A stretch of DNA of 64,000 nucleotides from Lutraria lutraria. Its lineage: Eukaryota > Mollusca > Bivalvia > Venerida > Mactridae. The position numbers were made by a program, and so were the translations under genes. The notes beneath the pieces are model-generated. The model did not search any database. It was not told the origin of the DNA and saw nothing but the letters and a program-made list of their open reading frames with translations. Of the stretch, positions 11,701 through 23,400 are shown piece by piece; the first letter of the stretch is position 1; every line of letters starts with the position of its first letter. The stretch spans positions 18,173,528 through 18,237,527 of the forward strand of contig OZ026851.1 in the NCBI GenBank assembly GCA_964023205.1, read 5' to 3'.

Positions 11701-14700
11701 CAGATGTAGTTTGTCCAGGTGTAGTTGGAGCTGGTGTAGTTGGAGTTGGTGTAGTTGGTCCAGGTTTAGTTGGTCCAGGTGTAGTTGGTGCTGGCGTTGT
11801 TGGTCCAGGTGTAGTTGGTGCTGGTGTAGTTGGTCCAGGTGTAGTTGGTCCAGGTGTAGTTGGAGCTGGTGTAGTTGGAGTTGGTGTAGTTTGTCCAGGT
11901 GTAGTTGGAGCTGGTGTAGTTGGTCCAGGTGTAGTTGGTGCTGGCGTTGTTGGTCCAGGTGTAGTTGGTGCTGGTGTAGTTGGTGCTGGTGTTGTTGGAG
12001 CTGGTGTAGTTGGACCAGGTGTAGTTGGTCCAGGTGTAGTTGGTGCTGGTGTAGTTGGAGCTGGTGTTGTTGGTGCTGGCGTTGTTGGTCCAAGCGTTGT
12101 TGGAGCTGGTGTAGTTGGTCCAGGTGTAGTTGGTCCAGGTATAGTTGGAGCTGGTGTAGTTTGTCCAGGTGTAGTTGGTCCAGGTGTAGTTGGAGCTGGT
12201 GTAGTTGGTGATGGCGTTGTTGGTCCAGGTGTAGTTGGAGCTGGTGTAGTTGGTACAGGTGTAGTTGGTGCTGGAGTAGTTGGTCCAGGTGTAGTTGGTC
12301 CAGGTGTAGTTGGTCCAGGTGTAGTTGGAGCTGGTGTAGTTGGTCCAGGTGTAGTTGGTGCTGGTGTAGTTGGTCCAGGTGTAGTTGGAGCTGGTGTAGT
12401 TGGTCCAGGTGTAGTTGGTCCAGGTATAGTTGGAGCTGGTGTAGTTGGTCCAGGTGTTGTTGGTCCAGGTGTAGTTGGAGCTGGTGTAGTTGGTGATGGA
12501 GTTGTTGGTCCAGGTGTAGTTGGAGCTGGTGTAGTTGGTACAGGTGTACTTGGTGCTGGAGTAGTTGGTCCAGGTGTAGTTGGTCCAGGTGTAGTTGGTC
12601 CAGGTGTAGTTGGAGCTGGTGTAGTTGGTCCAGGTGTAGTTGGTGCTGGTGTAGTTGGTCCAGGAGTAGTTGGTCCAGGTGTAGTTGGTCCAGGTGTAGT
12701 TGGAGCTGGTATAGTTGAAGTTGGTGTAGTTGTTCCAGGTGTAGTTAGTGCTGGTGTAGTTGGTCCAGGTGTAGTTGGTCCAGGTGTAGTTGGTCCAGGT
12801 GTAGTTGGAGCTGGTGTAGTTGGTCCAGGTGTAGTTGATCCAGGTGTAGTTGGTCGCGGTGTAGTTGGTCCAGGTGTAGTTGGAGCTGGTGTAGTTGGTC
12901 CAGGTGTAGTTGGTCCAGGTGTAGTTGGTGCTGGTGTAGTTGGAGCTGGTGTAGTTGGTCCAGGTGTAGTTGGAGCTGGTGTAGTTGGTCCAGGTGTAGT
13001 TGGTCCAGGTGTAATTGGTCCATGTGTATTTGGAGCTGGTGTAGTTGGTCCAGGTGTAGTTGGTCCAGGTGTAGTTGGAGCTGGTGTAGTTGGTGCTGGT
13101 GTAGTTGGTGCTGGCGTTGTTGGTCCAGGTGTAGTTGGTCCAGGTGTAGTAGGTCCTGGTGTAGTTGGTCCAGGTGTAGTTGGAGCTGGTGTAGTTGGTC
13201 CAGGTGTAGTTGGAGCTGGTGTAGTTGGTCCAGGTGTAGTTGGTGCTGGTGTAGTTGGTCCAGGTGTAGTTGGACCTGGTGTAGTTGGTCCAGGTGTAGT
13301 TGGTCCAGGTATAGTTGGAGCTGGTGTAGTTGGTCCAGGTGTAGTTGGTCCAGGTGTAGTTGGAGCTGGTGTAGTTGGTGATGGAGTTGTTGGTCCAGGT
13401 GTAGTTGGAGCTGGTGTAGTTGGTACAGGTGTAGTTGGTGCTGGAGTAGTTGGTCCAGGTGTAGTTGGTCCAGGTGTAGTTGGTCCAGGTGTAGTTGGAG
13501 CTGGTGTAGTTGGTCCAGGTGTAGTTGGTGCTGGTGTAGCTGGTGCTGGTGTTGTTGGAGCTGGTGTAGTTGGACCAGGTGTAGTTGGTCCAGGTGTAGT
13601 TGGTGCTGGTGTAGTTGGTGCTGGCGTTGTTGGTCCAGGTGTAGTTGGTGCTGGTGTAGTTGGTGCTGGTGTTGTTGGAGCTGGTGTAGTTGGACCAGGT
13701 GTAGTTGGTCCAGGTGTAGTTGGTGCTGGTGTAGTTGGAGCTGGTGTTGTTGGTGCTGGCGTTGTTGGTCCAAGCGTTGTTGGAGCTGGTGTAGTTGGTC
13801 CAGGTGTAGTTGGTCCAGGTATAGTTGGTCCAGGTGTAGTTGGTGCTGGTGTAGTTGGTCCAGGTGTAGTTGGAGCTGGTGTAGTTGGTCCAGGTGTAGT
13901 TGGTCCAGGTATAGTTGGAGCTGGTGTAGTTGGTCCAGGTGTAGTTGGTCCAGGTGTAGTTGGAGCTGGTGTAGTTGGTGATGGAGTTGTTGGTCCAGGT
14001 GTAGTTGGAGCTGGTGTAGTTGGTACAGGTGTAGTTGGTGCTGGAGTAGTTGGTCCAGGTGTAGTTGGTCCAGGTGTAGTTGGTCCAGGTGTAGTTGGAG
14101 CTGGTGTAGTTGGTCCAGGTGTAGTTGGTGCTGGTGTAGTTGGTGCTGGTGTTGTTGGAGCTGGTGAAGTTGGACCAGGTGTAGTTGGTCCAGGTGTAGT
14201 TGGTGCTGGTGTAGTTGGTGCTGGCGTTGTTGGTCCAGGTGTAGTTGGTGCTGGTGTAGTTGGTGCTGGTGTTGTTGGAGCTGGTGTAGTTGGACCAGGT
14301 GTAGTTGGTCCAGGTGTAGTTGGTGCTGGTGTAGTTGGAGCTGGTGTTGTTGGTGCTGGCGTTGTTGGTCCAAGCGTTGTTGGAGCTGGTGTAGTTGGTC
14401 CAGGTGTAGTTGGTCCAGGTATAGTTGGAGCTGGTGTAGTTGGTCCAGGTGTAGTTGGTCCAGGTGTAGTTGGAGCTGGTGTAGTTGGTGATGGCGTTGT
14501 TGGTCCAGGTGTAGTTGGAGCTGGTGTAGTTGGTACAGGTGTAGTTGGTGCTGGAGTAGTTGGTCCAGGTGTAGTTGGTCCAGGTGTAGTTGGAGCTGGT
14601 GTAGTTGGTCCAGGTGTAGTTGGTGCTGGTGTAGTTGGTCCAGGTGTAGTTGGAGCTGGTGTAGTTGGTCCAGGTGTAGTTGGTCCAGGTATAGTTGGAG

Positions 14701-17700
14701 CTGGTGTAGTTGGTCCAGGTGTTGTTGGTCCAGGTGTAGTTGGAGCTAGTTTAGTTGGTGATGGAGTTGTTGGTCCAGGTGTAGTTGGAGCTGGTGTAGT
14801 TGATACAGGTGTACTTGGTGCTGGAGTAGTTGGTCCAGGTGTAGTTGGTCCAGGTGTAGTTGGTCCAGGTGTAGTTGGAGCTGGTGTAGTTGGTCCAGGT
14901 GTAGTTGGTGCTGGTGTAGTTGGTCCAGGAGTAGTTGGTCCAGGTGTAGTTGGTCCAGGTGTAGTTGGAGCTGGTATAGTTGAAGTTGGTGTAGTTGTTC
15001 CAGGTGTAGTTAGTGCTGGTGTAGTTGGTCCAGGTGTAGTTGGTCCAGGTGTAGTTGGTCCAGGTGTAGTTGGAGCTGGTGTAGTTGGTCCAGGTGTAGT
15101 TGATCCAGGTGTAGTTGGTCGAGGTGTAGTTGGTCCAGGTGTAGTTGGAGCTGGTGTAGTTGGTCCAGGTGTAGTTGGTCCAGGTGTAGTTGGTGCTGGT
15201 GTAGTTGGAGCTGGTGTAGTTGGTCCAGGTGTAGTTGGAGCTGGTGTAGTTGGTCCAGGTGTAATTGGTCCAGGTGTATTTGGAGCTGGTGTAGTTGGTC
15301 CAGGTGTAGTTGGTCCAGGTGTAGTTGGAGCTGGTGTAGTTGGTGCTGGTGTAGTTGGTGCTGGCGTTGTTGGTCCAGGTGTAGTTGGTCCAGGTGTAGA
15401 AGGTCCTGGTGTAGTTGGTCCAGGTGTAGTTGGAGCTGGTGTAGTTGGTCCAGGTGTAGTTGGAGCTGGTGTAGTTGGTCCAGGTGTAGTTGGTGCTGGT
15501 GTAGTTGGTCCAGGTGTAGTTGGAGCTGGTGTAGTTGGTCCAGGTGTAGTTGGTCCAGGTATAGTTGGAGCTGGTGTAGTTGGTCCAGGTGTAGTTGGTC
15601 CAGGTGTAGTTGGAGCTGGTGTAGTTGGTGATTGAGTTGTTGGTCCAGGTGTAGTTGGAGCTGGTGTAGTTGGTACAGGTGTAGTTGGTTTTGGAGTAGT
15701 TGGTCCAGGTGTAGTTTGTCCAGGTGTAGTTGGTCCAGGTGTAGTTGGAGTTGGTGAAGTTGGTCCAGGTGTATTTGGTCCAGGTGTAGTTAGTGCTGGT
15801 GTAGTTGGTCCAGGTGTAGTTGGTCCAGGTGTAGTTGGTCCAGGTGTAGTTGGAGCTGGTGTAGTTGGTCCAGGTGTAGTTGGTCCAGGTGTAATTGGTC
15901 CAGGTGTATTTGGAGCTGGTGTAGTTGGTCCAGGTGTAGTTGGTCCATGTGTAGTTGGAGCTGGTGTAGTTGGTGCTGGTGTAGTTGGTGCTGGCGTTGT
16001 TGGTCCAGGTGTAGTTGGTCCAGGTGTAGTAGGTCCTGGTGTAGTTGGTCCAGGTGTAGTTGGTCCAGGTGTAGTTGGAGCTGGTGTAGTTGGTCCAGGT
16101 GTAGTTGGTCCAGGTGTAGTTGGAGCTGGTGTAGTTGGTGATGGAGTTGTTGGTCCAGGTGTAGTTGGAGCTGGTGTAGTTGGTACAGGTGTAGTTGGTG
16201 CTGGAGTAGTTGGTCCAGGTGTAGTTGGTCCAGGTGTAGTTGGTCCAGGTGTAGTTGGAGCTGGTGTAGTTGGTCCAGGTGTAGTTGATGCTGGTGTAGT
16301 TGGTCCAGGTGTAGTTGGTCCAGGTGTAGTTGGAGCTGGTGTAGTTGGAGCTGGTGTAGTTGGTGCCGGTGTAGTTGGTCCAGGTGTAGTTAGTGCTGGT
16401 GTAGTTGGTCCAGGTGTAGTTGGTCCAGGTGTAGTTGGAGCTGGTGTAGTTGGTCCAGGTGTAGTTGATCCAGGTGTAGTTGGTCCAGGTGAAGTTGGTC
16501 CAGGTGTAATTGGAGCTGGTGTAGTTGGTCCAGGTGTAGTTGATCCAGGTGTAGTTGGTCCAGGTGTAGTTGGAGCTGGTGTAGTTAGTCCAGGTGTATT
16601 TGGTGCTGGTGTAAATGGTCCTGGTGTAGTAGGTCCAGGTGTAGTAGGTCCTGGTGTAGTTGGTCCAGGTGTAGTTGGAGCTGGTGTAGTTGGTCCAGGT
16701 GTAGTTGGTCCTGGTGTAGTTGGTGCTGGTGTAGTTGGAGCTGGTGTAGTTGGTCCAGGTGTAGTGGGGGCTTGTGCAATGATTATTTCCAGTAAACCTA
16801 AAACTAAAGATTACGACATACTTTTGATTTTAAAGTTTGCTCGTAAGCAGGCGTTTATTACTATGAAAAGATTTTACAAGGGCAAAATGCGTAAATGTAT
16901 GGGTTCGAATCATGCGCTCATCCGAAAGAAAGTACTGGCACTTATCAATTTTCGCAGATGAAACATTTTTCTTATTTACACAAAACTCGTAGATTTTATT
17001 ATACATGTATTGACACATTTATATAAATACATACAATTCAATTCCAGCATGGTTAGATGCATACGATGCAGTTTGCTTGTATTTTAACGTTACAATTGCG
17101 ACATTTAACGGCAGAAGACTTTGCGACATTTAGCTGCGGTTGCGATATGTAACGGTAAGTACGATATTTCAAGGCCTTGTGACGTTTTAGCGGCGGTCCC
17201 AATCCGCCGTACTTGCAAGTACGCGTTGCCTTCTTGCAATAACGTGGGCAAAACTTAGCAATCCCTACGTTTAGTGCATGAGGAACCTTTTCTGTGTTCG
17301 GTCTGCGATCGGGCTACGGATTTACCCCAGTACGGATGCCGCGCGTGCCTTCTACAGCCTTCGGGCGGAAAAACTCACGTTCATCGTACTTGTACGCACT
17401 TACAACGTACGAATGAGAAAGGACACCGTTCGTGAACATTTTAGTAGACTCTCAGCTTTTAACCCGAGATTGGATATCGGCAAAAATAAGAAATCAAATC
17501 TTGACCCATTTAAATGCCGTCTTACTGTACCTATTCCACACAAGAACGAATAAAAACGGTGTACAAAGTTTAAATAGGTAACTTATTTACAATGCATTCT
17601 TGTCTCGTGGGCGTCCTTAATTTCACTTAAATATTATTTTAAGATATTGTTATCTAATATCTATTGTATATTTACCGTTAAAATAGGTTGACTTTTAATC

Positions 17701-20456
17701 CTAGACGGACGGGTTTTCTATAAAACCTGATAATTTTGATATATTCATAATGTAAACTCTCGTACTTGCATATAGATGGCAATCATCGTAAACATTTAAG
17801 ATAATATATAAAAACAAATAATGCCATTAAAGGTAAACAATCGCGGACAATGAAATCGCACCATTTTAGATATGAATAAAGAAGAAATATCTACGGGACT
17901 GGTTTACCTATCAATCAGGAAAATCGCATTTCGAAAATTTACAAATACCGCAGAACATGATCATTTTGAAGCCCTGGAACACCCGAATAATTGCTTCATA
18001 GTATACAAATTTTACAATCTCAATAAGAATGAAAATGAATTAACTTCACTGTATCCGATTTTTCATTCTATCCATCTTCACGATAAATGTGTCTTACATT
18101 ATGTTTATTTAACTATTTGGTTCTTTGTTTATTCGGTTTACTTCCCCTGTCTTTCGTTAACGCATATCATGTTTACTTGTGAATGGGACATGTCAACTTC
18201 TCATGGAAACATGTTATTATGTCAATGCACACTGTTGAATTGTCAAACAGCAATTTGAATACGTCTATTTGCCATGTTATATTGTTAAAACAACGTTTTA
18301 ATATGTTAAAAGAACATGTGAACTTCTCTGGGAATCGTATTACAATGTTATACCACAATGTTCACTTGTCAAACTATCATATGAATATATATGTCTTCAT
18401 ACCATGCTATATTGTTGAAACAACGTTTTAATATGTCAAAATAACATACATGTATGAACTTCTTAAGACAAGATGTTATTATGTTAAACCTCACTATTAT
18501 ATTGTCAAAGATTCAGATGTCAATAGAACAAGTGAACTTCTCAAGGTATTGTGTTATTATGTTAAAACCGCACTGTTAAATTGTCCAAATACTATTTGAA
18601 TATGTCTACAGGTAATGTTGCCCAAATACCATTTGAATAATATTATGTCTATATGTAATGTTAAATTGTCAATATATCATTTGAATATGTCTATACGTAA
18701 TGTAAGATTGCTAAAATTACGTCTTATGGTGTCAATAGAAAATGTGAACTTCTCTAGACATCATGTTAAGTTGTCAGAATATTATTTGAAAATGTCTATA
18801 AGTCATGTTAGATTGTTAAAATAACGTTTTATTATGTCAATGGAACATGTGAACCTCTAAATGCATCATATCATAATGTTAAACCACAATTGTGACATTT
18901 GAACATTTAAACATCCTCTGAATATGTAAATGGAACATGTGAACTTCTCAATATACGGTTTTGTTGAAGTGTCAAGTCCGCACATGTTTCCGCACATGTG
19001 AGCAAACCAAACATCGTTTTATTTCATTTGAAATTAATTTCTCAATTTAGAGTCGATAATCAGACGTAACTGTGTATCTTTTAGTTCGTGGACAACCTTG
19101 CTGTTGCTGTTATAATTAATAGTATACTTAAGAATTTTTTATATAAGGTTCTCGTCATTGTAATGATAGGGCTCATATATCATTTCGCGAATTGCAGACT
19201 GCAGACTGGAATGCGGTTAGGAATTTGTGAATAGTACATAGCAGATTTTGAACGCTGATTTGCGTTCCAACTTCACGCAATTTGCTTTTTAAAGGAAAAT
19301 GCAAGACAAGTTATGGAAAAAACAAGGATGACGGTCTTGCAAACAAACTCATGGAACTCGTCATTTCTTTATTCTACACCGCGTACAGCTAATATAATGT
19401 AAACGAGTATCTCCAGTTGTACTTAATTGGATCCAGATACGTTACATCCCTATTTGAAGTAATTTATCTATTCTAGCACACATCTTCACCTTAATTTCGT
19501 ATATATATTTCGTAGACCTATGTTATGATTTATTGATGAGACGACAACGATTATTTCTATTTCTGGTCCGATAGACATACCTTGCATTATACAATCAAAG
19601 ACACCGTTAATCATTGACCAATCAAATTGATATTACATGTAGCGCAGGGTATAAAAGAGCGTATTGGTTTGTTATTTGGTCAATCTATAAGAATCGTCCA
19701 ACGTAATTACGTGTCAAGAAGATTAAGATAGCTAGCTTTTACTTAACAATATATATGACAATAAGAATAATATCCTAAGTTGCAGCTTAGCTCGGATTTG
19801 GATATTGTTCGAGTTGTCTTTATGTTGATGGTAGAACACTTTCTAAGTTGCATTGTATACTCAGACCTGACTCGATTACTCCAAGTTTGGAACCTTTTCG
19901 GTAGTTATTGTCCCGGGACTGACTAAGTTGCAGTGTATAGCCTCGGACACTAATATATATACATGTATATACATGTATACTTTTTATATACATGTACAAG
20001 GTTTATATAAGGTTGAAGAAGTTAAGTTGTGTATTGTGTGAAATTCAGCTTCGAACTATCATACCATTCAATGATTTTGGTGTCGAACTGCATTGATTAT
20101 TTTCAAGTTTCCTTAATACATTTACTAATCCAGATACAATTTAGGTTTGTTTGTATGTTATTTTTGTATAAATATATCATTCGTTTATTCAAATCAAAAG
20201 CAAGGAAGCTTGGGGAAAATTATATTGTAAGTACAGTTTATCATTTTTTGTTGATGCATTATAACTTCTTGTAAGTTTGAAACCAGTTAATACCTTCATA
20301 TACCGCTCGGGCAGAAAATCCGTTTCACCTATAAGTAAAACATGGACGTGAGTTGTTTTAGCGATAAGAAATACCAGGTTTCATGAAAAAGGTTAGTAAA
20401 TGTAGAAAGAAAAATAACATACCCAAGAGAAGCCACACAACTGCTGAAGATGCCAT
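2717..20456 (-). CDS. Transmembrane mucin gene 1 (signal - PTS repeats - SEA - EGF-like - TM - tail)
   Basis: Ten coding exons join in frame (7,122 nt, predicted 2,373 aa): 20456-20423, 16797-10669, 9193-9078, 7813-7755, 7185-7040, 5637-5442, 4184-4014, 3764-3659, 3215-3102, 2767-2717. All borders are GT/AG and the intron phases equal those of genes 2 and 3. Seen: a signal peptide, about 2,040 codons of (A/G)PTTP repeats, a SEA domain with GSVVS, a ten-Cys EGF-like region, one transmembrane segment and a polar tail. Known for such proteins: they coat apical epithelial surfaces with O-glycans and signal through the tail. Inferred: an epithelial surface or mucosal mucin of a mollusc. The start ATG is chosen because exon 1 encodes a signal sequence also found upstream of gene 2. 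A similar order is found in vertebrate MUC3/12/13/17, but orthology is not claimed. UTRs are not defined. Confidence 0.9.
3102..3215 (-). CDS. Gene 1 exon 9: cytoplasmic tail, VYQ / LNTRSSYL block
   Basis: 38 codons, phase 0 at both ends, acceptor TTCAG and donor AAG|GTAAAA. It reads FFVYQPQSN at the start and [16 protein letters not shown] at the end. If the donor is not used, the frame adds VKLYL and stops at 3084. The splice is preferred because exon 10 is conserved in all three genes. Confidence 0.85.
3659..3764 (-). CDS. Gene 1 exon 8: cytoplasmic tail with EYING motif
   Basis: Encodes a strongly charged stretch, SRKYQDRDD at the start, then [10 protein letters not shown], ending at [17 protein letters not shown] is unchanged in the three paralogues. 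Y-x-N fits the known binding preference of Grb2-type SH2 domains when phosphorylated; this is inference. Reading through the donor would add only VQEC before a stop at 3644. Confidence 0.88.
4014..4184 (-). CDS. Gene 1 exon 7: EGF end, membrane helix, stop-transfer
   Basis: 171 bp, phase 2 at both ends. It completes the EGF-like module ([15 protein letters not shown]), then a short stalk ([10 protein letters not shown]), a hydrophobic helix from [13 protein letters not shown] to IVALVV, and a basic RQRKR stop-transfer that sets the inside. The Gly-rich start of the helix is also kept in genes 2 and 3. Confidence 0.94.
4340..5010. repeat. 20-bp minisatellite in gene 1 intron 6
   Basis: Tandem 'agaataattaggacaacag' units with a 20-bp period, irregular up to about 4650 and regular after. 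A shorter, diverged counterpart lies in the same intron of gene 2 (about 32000-32270), so the repeat predates that duplication. Confidence 0.88.
5113..5322 (-). mobile_element. tRNA-derived SINE relic
   Basis: On the minus strand a tRNA-like head holds a B-box-like GGTTCGAGCCC (around 5257) and the end reads GGCGTAAAACCC, a tail type common in molluscan SINEs. It lies in gene 1 intron 6, just below the EGF exon. No target duplication was confirmed. Confidence 0.6.
5442..5637 (-). CDS. Gene 1 exon 6: Cys-rich EGF-like domain
   Basis: 196 bp, phase 1 in and 2 out. Cysteines follow [29 protein letters not shown], and the last two come from the next exon. The C-N-G-G-S-C and C-R-C spacing is a typical EGF C-terminal half. 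The first three or four Cys are additional to a standard EGF. Only two amino acids differ from the gene 2 exon (E/A and F/L). Confidence 0.94.
6010..6865. repeat. Dispersed element with ~165-bp internal repeats in intron 5
   Basis: Four imperfect repeats carry 'agcaagcggtattggtgcta' followed by a Lys/Asp-poor 'aaggtcaaggtcaa' stretch. The element has no maintained reading frame. It looks like a non-autonomous bivalve repeat, but the class is not identified. Confidence 0.6.
7040..7185 (-). CDS. Gene 1 exon 5: SEA C-terminal half with GSVV site, plus linker
   Basis: 146 bp, phase 2 in and 1 out. Starts [13 protein letters not shown], the SEA strand that carries the G|SVVV autoproteolysis site in known SEA mucins; here the fourth position is Ser. 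A polar linker ([18 protein letters not shown]) that could be helical follows, leading to the EGF exon. Confidence 0.92.
7755..7813 (-). CDS. Gene 1 exon 4: central SEA segment
   Basis: 59 bp, phase 0 in and 2 out; encodes [19 protein letters not shown]. It matches the helix-loop-strand of SEA domains. The exon has the same length in all three genes and is easily missed because it is so short. Confidence 0.92.
8755..8816. repeat. Short hairpin, MITE-like
   Basis: Arms of 17 bp (AGTTATCTGCCCTTGAA and its complement) enclose a short spacer. The perfect arms suggest a very short foldback element in gene 1 intron 3. Confidence 0.6.
9078..9193 (-). CDS. Gene 1 exon 3: SEA N-terminal segment
   Basis: 116 bp, phase 1 in and 0 out; reads [19 protein letters not shown], then [19 protein letters not shown]. 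This is the first strand and helix of a SEA domain. Exon length is identical in genes 2 and 3. Confidence 0.92.
9263..10101. mobile_element. Palindromic (foldback) element with TTAA ends
   Basis: Arms of about 370-410 bp are inverted copies of each other; the ends read TTAA-GGTGAATC and GATTCACC-TTAA. A short spacer lies near 9650-9720. A TTAA target duplication suggests a piggyBac- or Kolobok-type MITE, by inference. One arm plus the spacer recurs at 43446-43895. It lies in gene 1 intron 2. Confidence 0.8.
10669..16797 (-). CDS. Gene 1 exon 2: giant PTS (mucin) repeat exon
   Basis: 6,129 bp, phase 1 at both ends. It opens with the end of the signal peptide ([10 protein letters not shown]) and runs as about 400 pentapeptides, (A/G)PTTP with PSPTT and PVPTT variants, to a non-repetitive end, [11 protein letters not shown] read it through for stops in this frame and found none. 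The frame has no Met, so ATG-based callers miss it. Thr-Thr-Pro repeats are dense O-glycosylation targets. Higher-order copies exist: the motif at 12711 recurs 2,265 bp on, and a block near 13381 recurs 600 bp on. The other frames (His/Gln/Leu-rich, and plus-strand Cys/Ser/Trp-rich) are shadows. Confidence 0.92.
10690..16770. repeat. 15-bp coding minisatellite of gene 1
   Basis: Tandem 'ggtgtagttggtcca' and 'ggtgtagttggagct' units keep a strict 15-bp register through the block, so length changes stay in frame. Base substitutions rather than indels distinguish units. Confidence 0.95.
16798..20422. other. Gene 1 intron 1: no exon recognised
   Basis: The 3.6-kb intron between signal exon and mucin exon. 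Approximately 17465-18110 is similar to 53870-54540, which lies upstream of gene 2 rather than in its intron 1. About 18160-18960 is a loose repeat with 'aacatgtgaacttctc' and 'atgttattatgtcaat' blocks. Open frames here (for example 17278-17553 and 17872-18258) are not preserved in the duplicated copy, so I do not call them genes. Confidence 0.65.
20423..20456 (-). CDS. Gene 1 exon 1: start codon and signal peptide
   Basis: ATG in the context AAAATCATGGC opens [12 protein letters not shown], with donor TTGG|GTATGT in phase 1. Joined to exon 2 it gives a hydrophobic signal ending near AQA. Gene 2 has a 34-bp exon of the same phase reading MASSSVFCLLL, so the start is supported by comparison. 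Confidence 0.88.
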
Positions 20457-23400
20457 GATTTTATTTCAAATCCACGATTTGTTACATAAGCTGGTGTGGA
20501 ACAATTATCGTATTACTTCGATTTTATTTCAGAAATGGTGCGCACACAAATGACATGTTATAAGTGGTACACACGTATTTGACATAAGGCCACAGTTTTT
20601 TTATTAGTTTTACGAGATTTTTTTCAAAAATGAGCAGTCGAAGGAGGGAATAAAAATAAAAGTGATAAACAGGTGGAGTCGGCAATTTTTTAATTATTAT
20701 ATATATACTGTACAGAATGGCAATTACTTTCTATTTAATACTAAGGTTTGTTTATATATGCTTTGCTATATTTTCATGGATAATCAAGGTTAATACCTGC
20801 AATTTGGAACAATATATATTGTGTTTTGAAAGGCATTTTACAACACTTTTATAGTCACTGAAAATTACTTCTGCCTCTTACTGAAGTTTAAAAGTTACTT
20901 TCATTTCAGCCACCAACTACTGACTTTCAATGGCTTAGAAACTAAACATATAAACTAAACTGTACATGCATGTAAACTTGAATTAGAGCATCTTATGTGT
21001 TTTATTTAATTGAGTGCTCTAGATGATTTTAGGACCATGAGTATTTCATTCATTGAAATTGAGATGTTAAGTAAAACTGCAAAATCAAAACAATCAAATA
21101 GGTATTTTGCAAACAAACATACTTTTAGCACGTTTGATAGACATTGCATACATGTAGGAACGTGAAGGATTTCACACCGCCAACATATTTTTGACCACCT
21201 GACAATTCTTAAAAATGTTTCCGCCACGGGGAAGGGTCGATTTTTTTTTGTTTTTACTACCAATAAGGACACAATTTAAGTGTGTCCAGTCGCTGTACTG
21301 GGACCATTTCTGTGGGTATATGAAACAAAAAAATCACAAAAATATGTTTAATTTTTTAAAAGATATTTATCAGGGACCAATATACTAGTACACAGTACTA
21401 CACACCCAGTGTATAATGGTCCCACACACATACAAACATAGTTTAACATTATAGCAAGAACAAAAATTCAAAGCATATTCGAAAGTAAAAAATCTATAAT
21501 GATATGTATTACTTTTAGTAAGAATTTGAGACACAACTGCATATTTTTCTACATTTTCCGTAACATATTCGTACATGTGTCTCCGTACGACTTCTAGTAT
21601 TCAATGCCGGAAAACAGGGCCCTGGTACGGGCGTTTATATACTGGAAAATCGGACCGTATAAGGTGGAAACGTATTTGTACATATTTGTAACGAATAATT
21701 GTTTTATTTGTATTCGTATCCTCGGACACTGTATAACTAGTCGCTGGCGTATCTGGCCATTTCTGATTCATATTTTGCGCAGATGTGCATGCTATCTGGA
21801 CTACTGTTTAAAATAGTGTACATGCCTATGCTTTGTAGTCAAAATAATTGGGAACCAATTAAGCGCAACATTGCGGACATTATTATAGAAAGAGAAGGAT
21901 GATGTCAGAATAAAGCGCTACTATTGTACAGAGAATTTTCATTTTTTTGTGACATGGATCGGAAGAACCGGCGCAAAAAATAAAGTATCAATTTCACACT
22001 TTTATTTTTAATCCACATTTTCAGAAATTAAGGACTGGCGGGTTTGTAAAACAAATGAAAAAAAACTCTAGCCTAATAAATGGAATAACTCACTGATAAC
22101 AAGACAGAGGATTGGTATTTTCTCATATCATCTCATATTTCATTTTATCCTTTATTAAATTCTATTTGAAACCCGTTAGACATAGTTATGCAATAAAACT
22201 ATTTAATATATTCCAAAACTTGGAGTCTCGACCAACTTTTAGTTCTTAAACAAATAAACAACGGTCCTCTAAATCTTAAGTACTCAGCCATGTAACTTAT
22301 GAAGTGACATAAAATGATCAAGCGACAAGGAAGTTGACAAAATGTTGGAAATAAGTGCCAATAAAGCTAAACATGAAATAGAACTATCGAAGGATTACCT
22401 TGTTAAATCTTGCACAAAACATTCTGAACACAAGCTTGATAATTTATGTACAACAACTGTTATATTCTTTGTCTAACGCAAACTTTTCCATCATGTTAAC
22501 TCTGTAGCCAAAAGTTTGGGCAGGACGGATAACTAAAAGGAAACATTTTTACACCTAACTGCAATTACCAACATAAAAAAGAAAAAAAACGAGTCACTTT
22601 CGACGATACCCACAATAATGTTAGTAATTGTTTTCTATCTTTTACATTAAGATGTTAGGTGTGAGAAGTTGTTTCGATTTCCTCTGTCAACGAATAACAC
22701 TAAAACAAATAGATGTTATATGTACACATTTAAGAAACCTGTTCACGCTGCCGCTCTAAGTTTATATCGTTCGCATATCAAAATTCAAAACTAGATTATA
22801 GATTTCGAATTCATTAGGTCGGAAGCCTGTGTCAACAAATATATAATTATTTTGTATGACATATATTGACACACATTACAATATGCTTAATAGTTATAGT
22901 ATATCGAAGTAATCGTCATTTTAGATAATATCCAATATTTGAAATTTGTTATTTCTTTTTATATGAAATTTTGTTATTTCTCTTAATATTTTAAATAAAT
23001 GGGATAAGATAGAGATTTCATGATATGGTAACGTAAGACATACGTGTTTCAGTACGTTAACAATGTGTGCGAACTGAAGCCATAAATATTGACAATACGA
23101 GTACTTGATTAAAAACCCATCAAAGTAAGATGATTTATTTCTAACAGAAGTAATTTATTCAAACCTGATGAATGAATTTATTAGTGACGTACTGTCCTAT
23201 ATAAACCCATAAAAACAAGTTGATTTATACTTTTTATTGCTTTAGCGCGGACTGTTATTTACTTATAAAAATCAGAGATGGTGCACATAATGCGGACACG
23301 TGCTGAGGCACGATGATTGAGAAGTATTGATCACCATGGCCATATTCGTGCAGTCACCATGAAGGCTTCCATGTAAAGTTCACAATACAATTTTTTGTAA

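Noticed and set aside
11270..12211. Plus-strand Cys/Ser/Trp-rich frames in the gene 1 repeat (also 13022-13381, 15947-16141)
   Set aside because: Antisense reading of a coding minisatellite; no flanking exon, signal or conservation.
12745..14373. 542-codon minus-strand frame rich in His, Gln and Leu (and similar 11224-12093)
   Set aside because: Shadow frame of the 15-bp repeat; it does not connect in phase to the signal or SEA exons, while the Pro/Thr frame does.
17278..18258. Two open frames of 91 and 128 codons in gene 1 intron 1
   Set aside because: The related segment at 53870-54540 has indels that break the frames; no known domain.
20697..20715. TATA-box candidate for gene 1
   Set aside because: Text like TATATATA is expected by chance in DNA this AT-rich, and there is no matching element at the same distance in gene 2.
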